Shown piece by piece: positions 16,035 through 26,104 of a stretch of DNA of 64,000 nucleotides. How positions within the stretch are numbered: the stretch's first letter is position 1; each line of letters starts with the position of its first letter. Source of the DNA: Pseudomonas lundensis (GTDB lineage: Bacteria > Pseudomonadota > Gammaproteobacteria > Pseudomonadales > Pseudomonadaceae). A model generated the notes under the pieces. That model was not told the origin of the DNA. It did not search any database and saw only the letters and a list, made by a program, of their open reading frames with translations. The stretch lies in contig NZ_JYKY01000012.1 in assembly GCF_001042985.1 (NCBI RefSeq), positions 62,001-126,000 on the forward strand, written 5' to 3'. Made by a program: the position numbers and the translations under genes.

Positions 16035-17312
16035 GTGGACGATTACCAACGCACGATTCGCACATTGTCAGACCGCATCGTGCTGGCCCAGACCCCGATC
16101 CGCGTGCTGGATGCGGTGAAGTGGGACGACAGCATCCGTCAGGGCTTTCTCAAGGCCAAGGGTAAACAAATGCCGGCGGTGGATCGGGATTATTACCTGG
16201 GGCGGCCGTTGTCCTTCGATTCGGGCGCGGTGAAGCTCGAATTTCAGAACATCGAGCGCGACATCACCCGCCAGTTGGGGCAGTTCAACCCCGTCGGGCA
16301 AATCATGCGCCGCATGTGCAAGGAATACCGCATGGTGGTGCGCATGCTCGAAGCGCGCGGCACCGAAGACTTCGGGCTGATCTCGCAAGAGCTGTATGGC
16401 GCCGCGTCCGATGCGTTTCATGCGGGCGACCCGACGCTGGCCGACCTGGGGTTGATGATGTCCGATTACCTGGACAACATCGACGACCGTGGCGCGCTCA
16501 AGGACGAAGCGAAAACCCTCACCGCCAAAGACGCCGTTCATCTGTTGCAAACGCGGCTGAACAAGGTGTTTGGCGAGGCCGAGGAAACCATCCGGGTGTT
16601 TGAGTCCGACGGCATCGTCGCGGACGCGGCGGCGGGTGCCGATTACATCAAGATCCGCACCGATGCGATGTTCAACCACCGCGACGTGCGTGCGCTTGAA
16701 GTCCACGAAGGGCTGGTGCATGTGGGCACAACGCTCAACGGCCTGAACCAGCCGATCTGTACGTTTCTGGCCAAAGGCCCGCCATCCTCGACGGTCACCC
16801 AGGAAGGGCTGGCCATCCTGATGGAGATCATCACGTTTGCTTCCTACCCCAGCCGCCTGCGCAAACTGACCAATCGCACCCGCGCCATTCATATGGTGGA
16901 GGAGGGCGCGGACTTCATGCAGGTGTATGAGTTCTTCCGTGAGCAAGGCTTTGAAATGCCGGAAAGCTATGGCAATGCGAGTCGGGTTTTCCGTGGTTCG
17001 GTGCCCAATGGCCTGCCATTTACCAAAGACTTGTCCTACCTCAAGGGCTTCATCATGGTTTACAACTACATTCAGCTGGCCGTACGTAAAGGCAAGCTGG
17101 AACAAGTGCCGCTGCTGTTTTGTGGCAAAACCACGCTGGAAGACATGCGCACCTTGCGCCAACTGGTCGATGAAGGCCTGGTGGTCGCGCCCAAGTACCT
17201 GCCGGAGCAGTTCCGTGACATGAATGCGCTGGCCGCCTGGATGTGCTTCTCCAACTTCCTCAACCACTTGAGCCTGGACCGGATCGAAGCCGATTACTCC
17301 AACATCTTGTAA
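16035..17312 (+). CDS. DUF1704 HEXXXH metallopeptidase-like protein (QEGLA-motif protein)
   Basis: A 425-residue soluble protein usually named flavohemoglobin expression-modulating QEGLA motif protein. The visible signatures are H224-E-G-L-V-H229 and Q256-E-G-L-A260. The first is an HEXXXH zinc motif and Glu257 is well placed to be a third ligand. The same DUF1704 fold occurs in the animal tubulin carboxypeptidase MATCAP (KIAA0895L), which also uses HEXXXH, so a peptidase activity is inferred here. Substrate and role in bacteria are unknown. The gtg at 16035 follows aaggagcaccg. It is downstream of a lipoprotein gene and upstream of a hydrolase gene in the same direction. Confidence 0.8.
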   Translation: MDDYQRTIRTLSDRIVLAQTPIRVLDAVKWDDSIRQGFLKAKGKQMPAVDRDYYLGRPLSFDSGAVKLEFQNIERDITRQLGQFNPVGQIMRRMCKEYRMVVRMLEARGTEDFGLISQELYGAASDAFHAGDPTLADLGLMMSDYLDNIDDRGALKDEAKTLTAKDAVHLLQTRLNKVFGEAEETIRVFESDGIVADAAAGADYIKIRTDAMFNHRDVRALEVHEGLVHVGTTLNGLNQPICTFLAKGPPSSTVTQEGLAILMEIITFASYPSRLRKLTNRTRAIHMVEEGADFMQVYEFFREQGFEMPESYGNASRVFRGSVPNGLPFTKDLSYLKGFIMVYNYIQLAVRKGKLEQVPLLFCGKTTLEDMRTLRQLVDEGLVVAPKYLPEQFRDMNALAAWMCFSNFLNHLSLDRIEADYSNIL

Positions 17313-17381
17313 CCCTGTCAGCGGATTCAGGGCCGCTGGGGCCTCGACCGCGACTGCGCCGCGAGGTGCAACCTTTCACAC

Positions 17382-18311
17382 ATGGTGGCTTGTTTGATCA
17401 AAACCCTGGCTGCATGCTGCCTGCTGCTGGCACTCGGCGGATGCAGCTCCCTGTTGTTTTATCCGGAACCCGGCCAGCCGATCACACCGACGGCGGCGGG
17501 TCTGGACTACCGCGATGTGACGCTGACCGCCGCTGACGGTACACGGCTGCACGGCTGGTGGCTGCCCGCCGCGCCGGGCGTACCGCTCAAAGGCACGCTG
17601 CTGCACCTGCACGGCAACGGCGGCAACCTCGCTTACCACTTGGGCGCCACGGCCTGGCTGCCCGCGCAGGGCTATCAGGTGCTGATGATCGACTACCGCG
17701 GTTACGGATTGTCACAAGGCGCACCCCGGTTGCCTGAGGTGTATCAAGACATCGACGCGGCGTTCGACTGGCTGCAAAAGGAGCCGTCGGTCAAAGGCCT
17801 GCCGCTGATTGTGCTGGGGCAGAGCCTGGGCGGCGCGATGGGGGTTCATTACCTGAGTGAGCACCCGCAGCAACGCCAGCGCATCACGGCGATGGTGCTC
17901 GACGGGGTGCCCGCCAGCTACCGCGAGGTGGGTCAATTTGCCCTGAGCACGTCCTGGCTGACCTGGCCTTTGCAAGTGCCGCTGTCCTGGCTGGTGCCGG
18001 ACGCGGACAGCGCCTTGTATGCCATCGCGAACATGGGGCCGGTGCCGCTGTTGATCTTCCACAGCGTGGACGATCCGGTCGTGCCGCTTTCCAATGGCAT
18101 CCGACTGTATCAAGCTGCGCCGCCGCCCAAGGTGTTGCAATTGACCCGTGGCGGGCATGTGCAGACCTTTGCCGACCCGATCTGGCGCGAGGTCATGCTG
18201 CGCTACCTGCAAGACCCGCAACATTTCACGGGCGTGAGGCGCCTGGGGGAAATCCCCAACTACCCCGCCCCCCCGAATTCGAAAAACGTTGAACCAGAGA
18301 GCCAACCATGA
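17382..18311 (+). CDS. Lipoprotein alpha/beta hydrolase
   Basis: A 309-residue protein with a lipobox (LGGC, Cys21) followed by an alpha/beta hydrolase domain of the YfhR/BEM46 kind: LHLHGNGGNLAYH oxyanion region, nucleophile Ser in LGQSLGGAMG, an acid in FHSVDDPVVP and a His in TRGGHVQTF. It is therefore predicted to be a membrane-anchored periplasmic serine hydrolase or esterase; the substrate is unknown. The C-terminus overlaps the next gene by four bases (ATGA), suggesting coupled translation. It corresponds in position to PA3695. Confidence 0.8.
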   Translation: MVACLIKTLAACCLLLALGGCSSLLFYPEPGQPITPTAAGLDYRDVTLTAADGTRLHGWWLPAAPGVPLKGTLLHLHGNGGNLAYHLGATAWLPAQGYQVLMIDYRGYGLSQGAPRLPEVYQDIDAAFDWLQKEPSVKGLPLIVLGQSLGGAMGVHYLSEHPQQRQRITAMVLDGVPASYREVGQFALSTSWLTWPLQVPLSWLVPDADSALYAIANMGPVPLLIFHSVDDPVVPLSNGIRLYQAAPPPKVLQLTRGGHVQTFADPIWREVMLRYLQDPQHFTGVRRLGEIPNYPAPPNSKNVEPESQP

Positions 18312-18634
18312 GTGAAGAACGTAACGCCATCCCGCTGATCATTACCGGTATTTGCACCATCATCGGCACCGTCGGGGCCCTGTGGTACTACGGCTACCTG
18401 CATTTCGCCAAGCCGCAAGACGCCTTGCTGCTCAACGACTTCACCATGCTCAAGACCGTCCCCGGCGAAGACTACAAAATTTCCCTGACCCCGGCCAATC
18501 AGGTCGCCCAGTGCGTGGACGGTATCATCGTGCTGTTCGACACCGAGCAAAAAGGCCTGACCGGCGTGCTGGTGAACAACAAGAAGCAAGCCGTTCACTG
18601 CATGGGCCAGGAAACCCCGAAACTGCAACAGTAA
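18308..18634 (+). CDS. Small single-pass membrane protein, unknown
   Basis: A 108-residue protein with one N-terminal membrane helix at about 9-30 (PLIITGICTIIGTVGALWYY) followed by a polar domain with two Cys residues (QCVDG and HCMGQ) that could form a disulfide in the periplasm. No family was recognised. The start overlaps the stop of the upstream hydrolase gene, and the gene ends just before a strong bidirectional terminator, so it is the last gene of this run. Confidence 0.65.
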   Translation: MSEERNAIPLIITGICTIIGTVGALWYYGYLHFAKPQDALLLNDFTMLKTVPGEDYKISLTPANQVAQCVDGIIVLFDTEQKGLTGVLVNNKKQAVHCMGQETPKLQQ

Positions 18635-18659
18635 CGTCGCAACGCTCCCGAACGCGCAG

Positions 18660-18701
18660 CAAAAAGCCCCGCCTGATCACTCAGGCGGGGCTTTTGTTTT
18701 T
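18660..18701. terminator. Bidirectional terminator
   Basis: Hairpin aaaaagccccgcctga-tcac-tcaggcggggctttt with A-run on the left and T-run on the right. It lies between the convergent small membrane protein gene and the OmpA-like gene. Confidence 0.9.
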
Positions 18702-18713
18702 ACGCGTACAGAC

Positions 18714-19493
18714 TTACTGCATCGACGAACGCGGCGCGACTGGCTGGTTGTCGTTGGAGATGGTCACTTCAACGCGACGGTTCTGGGCGCGGCCAGAGTT
18801 GGTGGCGTTGCTGGCCACCGGGTATTCCTTGCCATAACCCTGAGCGACGATGCGCGAAGGATCGACACCGGCACGTACCAGTGCGTTTTTAACCGCATTG
18901 GCGCGACGCTCGGACAGGCCCTGGTTGTAAGCCGCCGACCCTTTGCTGTCGGTGTAGCCTTCAACGATCACTTTGCGATCCGGGTTTTTGATCAGGTAGT
19001 TGGCCAGCGTGGTGATGCTGTCACGGCTGTTGGCTTTCAGGCTGGCCTGATCGAAATCAAACAGCACGTCGCCGAAGGTGACCAGCGTACCGCGCTCGGT
19101 TTGCTTGGCGTTCAGGCCACGCAGTTGCTTGATTTGTGCATCACGGGCATCCAGCAGTGCCTGGGCACGGTCGGAGCCAGCGTTTTTGATCTGGTTTTCA
19201 GCGGTGCGCAACGCGATGGTTTGCTTGGCCACTTCAACGCGCTGGTTGGTCAGGTAAGCCAGTTGGTCAACCGTGGACTCGTCTTCTTTGTCCAGGTAAG
19301 CCTTCTGGGCTTTGTCCAGCCACTCGCTGGCGTCTTTGGTTTCCAGCGCCGCGACTTTGGTCGCTTCAGGGTTGGTTTGCAGTGCCGAGAAGTTAGTCTT
19401 GGCATTTTCCAGGTTTACGTTTGGCTGGTGCGAGCACGCCGCCAGGCCAACGCTTAGAGCCAACAGGGCAGGGATCAGTACGGTATTGCGCAT
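18714..19493 (-). CDS. lptF: OmpA-family outer-membrane lipoprotein (LptF-like)
   Basis: A 259-residue lipoprotein (lipobox GLAAC, Cys20) with a helical middle part and a C-terminal OmpA peptidoglycan-binding domain at about 125-245 (VLFDFDQASLKANS, VEGYTDSKGSAAYNQGLSE, SGRAQNRRVEVTI). It probably anchors the outer membrane to the cell wall. ATG 19493 was preferred over an ATG six codons upstream because it directly precedes the signal peptide and has aaagga at proper distance. Gene position and domain match P. aeruginosa LptF (PA3692), an AlgU-dependent envelope protein. Confidence 0.85.
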   Translation of the reverse strand: MRNTVLIPALLALSVGLAACSHQPNVNLENAKTNFSALQTNPEATKVAALETKDASEWLDKAQKAYLDKEDESTVDQLAYLTNQRVEVAKQTIALRTAENQIKNAGSDRAQALLDARDAQIKQLRGLNAKQTERGTLVTFGDVLFDFDQASLKANSRDSITTLANYLIKNPDRKVIVEGYTDSKGSAAYNQGLSERRANAVKNALVRAGVDPSRIVAQGYGKEYPVASNATNSGRAQNRRVEVTISNDNQPVAPRSSMQ

Positions 19494-19556
19494 AATATTT
19501 AGTCCTTTCAATCGATGAGGAATGCTGTGTCGTCAGCCGCAGTCAAAAGAGGCGAC

Positions 19557-19970
19557 TTACTGCAGCGGGCGCATGCCTTCCTGACGCAGTTGCTGAACGG
19601 CTTTCTGAGCATCCTGAGCGGCCTTCTCGGCTTTGGCGGCCTGGGCTTTGCGCTCTGCGACACGAGCGTCCCACTCGGCTTGTTCAGCCAGACGCTTGGC
19701 GTCCTTGTAGTTCTTGTCGTGCATGGCCAGTTCGGCTTGCTTGAGCTTGTCTTGCGCGGCCTTCATTTCAACCGGGGCGTATTCAGTGCCGCCAGCGCTC
19801 ACGGCGTTGTTCACCGCCGATTGAGTCACCGCGTACTGCTCCGTCGGTGGGTTGCCTGCACAACCGGCCAGAACGAAGCTGGTACCGATTGCCAGCGCAG
19901 CCAGTTTTAGCCCGCGCAGGCGAGGTGAGGTGGTTTTGACAGTGCGGGTCATCATGGTCTTCAACTCCAT
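19557..19970 (-). CDS. DUF4398 lipoprotein
   Basis: A small lipoprotein (137 residues from ATG 19970; a start six codons later is also possible). The signal sequence ends at FVLAGC, followed by a Q/A-rich coiled helix region of the DUF4398 type (EMKAAQDKLKQAELAMHDKN). It probably acts in the periplasm or outer membrane with the downstream OmpA-like lipoprotein: the two genes are 63 bases apart and share a likely envelope-stress promoter. Both the ATG at 19970 (ggag 8 bases upstream) and the later one have acceptable ribosome-binding sites. Confidence 0.75.
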   Translation of the reverse strand: MELKTMMTRTVKTTSPRLRGLKLAALAIGTSFVLAGCAGNPPTEQYAVTQSAVNNAVSAGGTEYAPVEMKAAQDKLKQAELAMHDKNYKDAKRLAEQAEWDARVAERKAQAAKAEKAAQDAQKAVQQLRQEGMRPLQ

Positions 19971-20386
19971 TAGGTAACTCCTGAAAAACTTCAAATTCCA
20001 TCACGTCAGTGGCGTCAAACAGGATTGCCTGTGATGTCACCCGGAGTGTTGATTTCCCTGCCCCGGCAGTGATGGTTACTGGGTGTGACCGAAGCGATTT
20101 TTGAATAGTTCAAAAAAAAAGGTGGCAAATTGCCTAAAAACTTGTGACTGCTCAGTCAGTTATTTCTGAGGGGCAGTACCTTGGCCAGAGCCCCGATTTA
20201 GAGCGTGCGCGAGCGGGAGCAAGGGTTTGCTCGGCCCAAGGAGCTATTAAAGTGCCATCGCGGCAGTGGTGCTGAAACGCGTCAGCCTACGACTATTTTT
20301 ATCCGGCTTGCGGCTTGCCACAGATGACGCTTGCGACGCACTCTTGGGGCAGGAGCTGTCCCCGGATACCGCTGGAGAAATTGCTG
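19971..20386. other. Divergent intergenic region before ppc
   Basis: It holds the candidate AlgU promoter for the minus-strand lipoprotein genes and small inverted repeats (ggcaaattgcc at 20124-20134). No convincing sigma-70 promoter for ppc was found, and no RNA gene. Confidence 0.4.
20084..20111 (-). promoter_or_regulatory. Candidate AlgU (sigma-22) promoter for DUF4398-lptF
   Basis: On the minus strand GAACTA (20111-20106) and TCACA (20088-20084) are 17 bp apart, close to the AlgU consensus GAACTT-N16/17-TCTGA. lptF is known to depend on AlgU in P. aeruginosa, which fits. Confidence 0.5.
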
Positions 20387-23017
20387 ATGACCGATATTGA
20401 TGCACGCTTGCGCGATGACGTTCACCTGTTGGGTGAACTGTTGGGGAATACGATCCGTGACCAGTACGGCGAAGCGTTTCTCGCCAAGATCGAACGTATT
20501 CGGCAGGGCGCCAAGGACGACCGCCGTGGCACCACGGGCGAAGAGTTGAGCACGATTCTGGGGGACTTGAGCGACGATGAAGTGCTGCCGGTGGCCCGCG
20601 CCTTCAACCAGTTCTTGAACCTGGCCAATATTGCTGAACAGTACGAACTCATTCATCGCCGCGAAGAGGGGCAGCCCGAACCCTTTGAAGCCCTGGTCTT
20701 GCCCACCTTGCTCGAACGCTTGCTGGCCGAAGGGCACAGCCCTGAATCGCTGGCGCGGCAGGTCAGCACGCTGCACATCGAACTGGTGCTCACGGCGCAC
20801 CCGACTGAGGTGACGCGCCGCACGCTGATTCAAAAATACGATGCGATCGCTGCGCAACTGGCCGCGCAAGATCATCGCGACCTCACCCGCAGTGAAAAAT
20901 CCCACATCGAGCAGCGCCTGCAACGGCTGATTGCCGAAGCGTGGCACACCGAAGAAATTCGCCGCACGCGCCCTACGCCGGTTGATGAAGCCAAGTGGGG
21001 GTTTGCGGTCATCGAGCATTCGCTGTGGCACGCCGTGCCGAACATGATGCGCAAGGCCGACGAAGCCTTGCACGCGGCCACTGGCCTGCATCTGCCGCTG
21101 GAGGCCGCGCCGATCCGTTTTGCCTCGTGGATGGGCGGGGACCGTGATGGCAACCCGAATGTCACGGCCAGTGTGACCCGCGAAGTATTGCTGCTGGCGC
21201 GCTGGATGGCCGCTGATTTGTACTTGCGTGACCTCGATAAACTGGCCGCCGACTTGTCGATGCAACAGGCCACCCCCGCCTTGCTGGCCGCAGCGGGGGA
21301 CAGCGCCGAGCCCTATCGCGCCGTGCTCAAACAACTGCGCGATCGCCTGCGCGTCACCCGTCATTGGGCACACGGGTCGTTGACCGCCAACCAACCGGCG
21401 CCTGAGGGCGTGCTCCAAGACAACCACGATCTGCTGGCCCCGTTGCAGCTGTGTTATCAGTCGCTGCACGCGTGCGGCATGGGCGTGATCGCAGACGGCC
21501 CGTTACTGGATTTCCTGCGCCGCGCCGTGACGTTCGGGTTGTTTCTGGTGCGCCTTGACGTGCGACAGGATGCGGCCCTGCATGCGTCAGCGATGACTGA
21601 AATCACCGATTATCTGGGGCTTGGGCGGTACGAAGACTGGGATGAAGACACGCGCCTGACGTTCCTGATTCGTGAACTGGCCAACCGTCGGCCCTTGTTG
21701 CCCAGCTATTTCAAGCCGGGTGCGCAGACCGCCGAAGTGCTGGCCACGTGCAAGGAAGTGGCCGCGGCGCCGGGGGCTTCGCTGGGCTCGTATGTGATCT
21801 CGATGGCCGGTGCGGCCTCGGACGTGCTGGCGGTGCAGTTGCTTCTTAAAGAGGCGGGCCTGGAGCGCCCGATGCGGGTGGTGCCGTTGTTCGAAACCCT
21901 GGCGGACCTGGACAATGCCGGCCCCGTCATAGAGCGGCTGTTGCTGCTACCCGGCTACCGTTCGCGGCTGCACGGCCCGCAGGAAGTGATGATCGGTTAT
22001 TCCGACTCGGCCAAGGACGCGGGCACCACGGCAGCGGCCTGGGCGCAGTACCGGGCACAAGAAACACTGGTCAACATTTGCCGCGAGCAACAGGTCGAAT
22101 TGCTGTTGTTCCATGGCCGTGGCGGCACGGTGGGGCGCGGCGGCGGACCGGCCCACGCGGCGATTCTGTCGCAGCCGCCGGGCTCGGTGGCGGGTCGCTT
22201 CCGCACCACGGAGCAGGGCGAGATGATCCGCTTCAAATTTGGCCTGCCCGACATTGCCGAGCAAAACCTCAACCTGTACCTGGCCGCCGTGCTGGAAGCC
22301 ACTTTGCTGCCGCCACCGTTGCCTGAACCGGGTTGGCGTGTGCTGATGGATGAACTGGCCGCCGACGGGGTGAAGGCTTATCGCGCGGTGGTGCGCGACA
22401 ACCCGCAGTTCGTTGAATATTTTCGCCAGTCCACCCCGGAACAGGAACTGGGGCGTTTGCCGTTGGGCAGTCGGCCCGCCAAACGGCGTGCGGGCGGCAT
22501 TGAAAGCCTGCGAGCCATTCCGTGGATTTTCGGCTGGACACAAACGCGCCTGATGCTGCCCGCCTGGCTGGGCTGGGAAACCGCACTCAACCATGCGCTG
22601 GCGCGCGGTGAAGGCGAGCAGTTGGCGCAGATGCGCGAGCAGTGGCCGTTCTTCCGCACCCGCATTGACATGCTCGAAATGGTGCTGGCCAAGGCCGACG
22701 CCGACATTGCACGGCTATATGACGAGCGTCTGGTGGCGCCTGAGCTGCTGCCGTTGGGTGCGCACTTGCGCGACTTATTGTCGCAGGCGTGTGAGGTGGT
22801 ATTGGGTTTGACCGGGCAGTCGCAACTCATGGCGCACAGCCCTGAAACCTTGGAATTCATACGCTTGCGTAACACCTACCTCGACCCGCTGCACCTGTTG
22901 CAGGCCGAATTGCTGGCGCGTTCGCGACGCCAGGAAGCCACGCAAGATAGCCCTCTGGAACAAGCATTGTTGGTCACTGTGGCCGGAATTGCGGCGGGCT
23001 TGCGTAACACCGGCTAG
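20387..23017 (+). CDS. ppc: Phosphoenolpyruvate carboxylase
   Basis: Converts phosphoenolpyruvate and bicarbonate to oxaloacetate, refilling the TCA cycle. At 876 residues it is normal length. The catalytic His region [13 protein letters not shown], the glycine-rich loop [18 protein letters not shown] and the C-terminal LRNTG are intact. The ATG at 20387 was chosen for its ggaga ribosome-binding site and the typical [11 protein letters not shown] start; an upstream in-frame extension is not conserved-looking. It is transcribed alone; a hairpin overlaps its stop codon (accggct/agccggt, about 23007-23030) without a T-run. Confidence 0.96.
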   Translation: MTDIDARLRDDVHLLGELLGNTIRDQYGEAFLAKIERIRQGAKDDRRGTTGEELSTILGDLSDDEVLPVARAFNQFLNLANIAEQYELIHRREEGQPEPFEALVLPTLLERLLAEGHSPESLARQVSTLHIELVLTAHPTEVTRRTLIQKYDAIAAQLAAQDHRDLTRSEKSHIEQRLQRLIAEAWHTEEIRRTRPTPVDEAKWGFAVIEHSLWHAVPNMMRKADEALHAATGLHLPLEAAPIRFASWMGGDRDGNPNVTASVTREVLLLARWMAADLYLRDLDKLAADLSMQQATPALLAAAGDSAEPYRAVLKQLRDRLRVTRHWAHGSLTANQPAPEGVLQDNHDLLAPLQLCYQSLHACGMGVIADGPLLDFLRRAVTFGLFLVRLDVRQDAALHASAMTEITDYLGLGRYEDWDEDTRLTFLIRELANRRPLLPSYFKPGAQTAEVLATCKEVAAAPGASLGSYVISMAGAASDVLAVQLLLKEAGLERPMRVVPLFETLADLDNAGPVIERLLLLPGYRSRLHGPQEVMIGYSDSAKDAGTTAAAWAQYRAQETLVNICREQQVELLLFHGRGGTVGRGGGPAHAAILSQPPGSVAGRFRTTEQGEMIRFKFGLPDIAEQNLNLYLAAVLEATLLPPPLPEPGWRVLMDELAADGVKAYRAVVRDNPQFVEYFRQSTPEQELGRLPLGSRPAKRRAGGIESLRAIPWIFGWTQTRLMLPAWLGWETALNHALARGEGEQLAQMREQWPFFRTRIDMLEMVLAKADADIARLYDERLVAPELLPLGAHLRDLLSQACEVVLGLTGQSQLMAHSPETLEFIRLRNTYLDPLHLLQAELLARSRRQEATQDSPLEQALLVTVAGIAAGLRNTG

Positions 23018-23280
23018 AAAAAAAGCCGGTTCAGTTAGCGTGCCCCGGTGTGTGCGGCAGAGGACCGATCTTCTGCAATGGCCTCCGGGGCGCGACACTT
23101 TATTGTGAGGTGGCGACCTGTGACACCCCGTCGCAAGGGCGTATGAGGCTCTGATTATTCCTACTTTTGCTGTCTTGTGTGGGCCGGGCCTGCTGTGTAT
23201 CTTGGTCAGCCCTTGGCCATTTTGATGGCCATCACCCGATTCTGAGATTGGCCCAAAGAGGCGAGTCTGTTGTCATTTAA

Positions 23281-23952
<672 letters not shown>

Positions 23953-23969
23953 TCGTCGATTTGCTCTGA

Positions 23970-24003
23970 TACAACAAGCCCGCTTGCGGGCTGTTGTTGT
24001 TTA
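23970..24003 (+). terminator. adk terminator
   Basis: Hairpin acaacaagcccg-cttg-cgggctgttgttgt followed by tt, 18 bases after the adk stop. Confidence 0.7.
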
Positions 24004-24045
24004 TACTGCGGCACTTTTTTAATTCTGATTCTGACGGGAACACCG

Positions 24046-24723
24046 ATGAGCACCTTGCTGGCCCTGGATACCGCGACTGAAGCTTGCTCTGTTGCCTTGC
24101 TGCACGATGGCAAGGTCACGAGCCACTACGAGGTGATCCCGCGCCTGCATGCGCAAAAGCTGTTGCCGATGATCCAGACCTTACTGGCTGATGCGGGGGT
24201 TGAACTGTCGGCGGTCGACGCCATTGCGTTCGGTCGCGGGCCGGGTGCGTTCACCGGTGTGCGGATTGCCATTGGTGTGGTCCAGGGGCTGGCCTTCGCA
24301 CTGGAACGCCCGGTGTTGCCGATTTCCAACCTCGCGGTGCTGGCACAGCGTGCCCACCGTGAGCATGGCGCTACTCAGGTCGCGGCCGCGATCGATGCGC
24401 GCATGGACGAGGTGTATTGGGGCTGCTACCGCGAAGACGCGGGTGAGATGCGCCTGGTGGGGGCTGAAGCGGTGCTGGCGCCTGAAGCCGCGCAACTGCC
24501 TGAAGACGCCAGCGGTGACTGGTTTGGCGCGGGCACCGGCTGGGGCTATGCCGAGCGCCTGAACCCCACGCCGTACGCCCTGGAGGCGGGCATGTTGCCA
24601 CACGCGCAAGACCTGCTGACCCTGGCCCGTTTTGCCTGGGCTCGTGGCGAAGCTATCGTTGCCGACGAGGCGCAGCCGGTGTACCTGCGCGACAAAGTCG
24701 CGACCCCCAAAGCCCGCCCCTGA
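24046..24723 (+). CDS. tsaB: tRNA threonylcarbamoyladenosine biosynthesis protein TsaB
   Basis: TsaB partners with TsaD and TsaE to place the t6A modification on ANN-decoding tRNAs. The 225-residue protein has the ASKHA-like start LLALDTATEACSVALL, the RLHAQKLLPMI segment in place of TsaD's metal site, and AIAFGRGPGAFTGVRIAIG. It is a typical length for TsaB. The gene stands between adk and unknown genes; two hairpins without T-runs follow (24748-24766 and 24779-24795). Confidence 0.93.
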   Translation: MSTLLALDTATEACSVALLHDGKVTSHYEVIPRLHAQKLLPMIQTLLADAGVELSAVDAIAFGRGPGAFTGVRIAIGVVQGLAFALERPVLPISNLAVLAQRAHREHGATQVAAAIDARMDEVYWGCYREDAGEMRLVGAEAVLAPEAAQLPEDASGDWFGAGTGWGYAERLNPTPYALEAGMLPHAQDLLTLARFAWARGEAIVADEAQPVYLRDKVATPKARP

Positions 24724-24934
24724 ACGGTTCGCTCCTTTGCACTGCGAGCGGGTGTACAGCACCCGCCCGGCCCCTCCGATAGGCGCGCAGCCTATGCCCG
24801 CCTCGCCAGCATCTACACTGATTGACAGCAGGCTTTAAACCTTTTCAGGGTTTTGCAGTCTAGTGTTCACTTGGGCAATTGCTTAGTTCGGCCGGTGCCG
24901 CTAAATTGCCATCATTGCTACCGAGCTTGCAGCC

Positions 24935-25231
24935 ATGCGTATAGACGGCTTTTCCTCACAGTCCTACCCGATCAAGCGCAAGCCGCGTAAAGGCAATGCG
25001 CTGGTTGACGAGTCGGTGGAAGACAGTGAAATCGTCTTTGAAAACGCGCCGCAACCTTCCCGTGCCTCGTCCTCGGGCGAACGTGTCAGCCAAGTGCCTG
25101 CGCGTCAGCAAGACATGATTTTTCAGCGGGTGATGAACAGAAAAGTCGCCAGCGCCCTGACCAGCTACCTGACCACCGCCGGTTTTGTTGAGTGGGACAC
25201 CGAAGTGTTGGGGCTGGACCTGTACATTTGA
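24935..25231 (+). CDS. Small conserved hypothetical protein
   Basis: A 98-residue, mostly polar protein. Its first 60 residues look disordered (SSQSYPIKRKPRKGN, SRASSSGERVSQVPARQQD); the C-terminal third is helical and ends LGLDLYI. No signal peptide or membrane helix. No family was recognised. Its stop is three bases before the DUF72 gene start, so they are probably co-transcribed. Confidence 0.6.
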   Translation: MRIDGFSSQSYPIKRKPRKGNALVDESVEDSEIVFENAPQPSRASSSGERVSQVPARQQDMIFQRVMNRKVASALTSYLTTAGFVEWDTEVLGLDLYI

Positions 25232-25234
25232 GCC

Positions 25235-26104
25235 ATGACCCACCCTTTACTCCCGTATTACCTCGGTTGCCCGTCCTGGAGTGATCACTCCTGGCGCGAA
25301 GGCCTGTACCCGCAGAATGCCCGATCCTCGCAATTTCTCAGCCTGTACGCCCACGTGTTCAATGCGGTCGAAGGCAATACCACGTTCTACGCCAACCCCA
25401 AGCCGAGCACTGTCGAGCGCTGGGCGCAGAGCCTGCCCGAACACTTCCGCTTTACCGCCAAGTTGCCACGTGAGATCAGCCACGGCGGTGATTTGCGCAC
25501 CCAACAACCTGCCGTCGACGCCTTCTTGCAGCTCATGCGGCCCCTGGGGGCGCGTGTCGCCCCTTTGTGGCTCCAATTGCCTGCGAGCTTCGGCCCTGAG
25601 CGGCTCGCCGAGCTGGTGGGCTTTATAGATGCGCTGGAGCGGCCACTGGCCGTGGAGGTGCGTCATCCGGCGTTCTTTGACCGGGGCGACGCGGAGCGGG
25701 TGCTCAATCGGGTGTTGATGGACCGGGGCGTGGAACGCATCTGTCTTGATTCACGCGCGCTGTTCAGTTGCACCTCCACCGACCCAGCGGTGCTTGACGC
25801 GCAATCGAAAAAGCCCCGCGTGCCGCCCCGACCGGCAGCGTTTACCCAATGCCCACAGGTGCGCTTTATTGGTCGGCCTGAGCTGCACGCCAACGATGAG
25901 TTTTTAGTGCCGTGGATTGAGAAGGTGGCGGGCTGGATCGAGGAGGGGCGCACGCCCTATGTGTTTCTTCATACGCCGGACAATCACTTGGCGCCTGAAC
26001 TGGCGCGGCGTTTTCACGCGCAATTAAGCGAACGTTTACCGGGCTTGCCGGCATTGCCCACGCTGTATACCCCGCAAACCACCGAACAGCTGGGGCTGCT
26101 TTAA
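25235..26104 (+). CDS. DUF72 family protein (YecE-like)
   Basis: A 289-residue TIM-barrel-like protein of the DUF72/YecE family: GCPSWSDHSWREGLYP, FNAVEGNTTFYANP, HFRFTAKLPREISH and PYVFLHTPDNH are family landmarks. Biochemical role unknown. The stop codon shares the TTAA at 26101-26104 with the stop codon of the convergent next gene. Confidence 0.85.
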   Translation: MTHPLLPYYLGCPSWSDHSWREGLYPQNARSSQFLSLYAHVFNAVEGNTTFYANPKPSTVERWAQSLPEHFRFTAKLPREISHGGDLRTQQPAVDAFLQLMRPLGARVAPLWLQLPASFGPERLAELVGFIDALERPLAVEVRHPAFFDRGDAERVLNRVLMDRGVERICLDSRALFSCTSTDPAVLDAQSKKPRVPPRPAAFTQCPQVRFIGRPELHANDEFLVPWIEKVAGWIEEGRTPYVFLHTPDNHLAPELARRFHAQLSERLPGLPALPTLYTPQTTEQLGLL

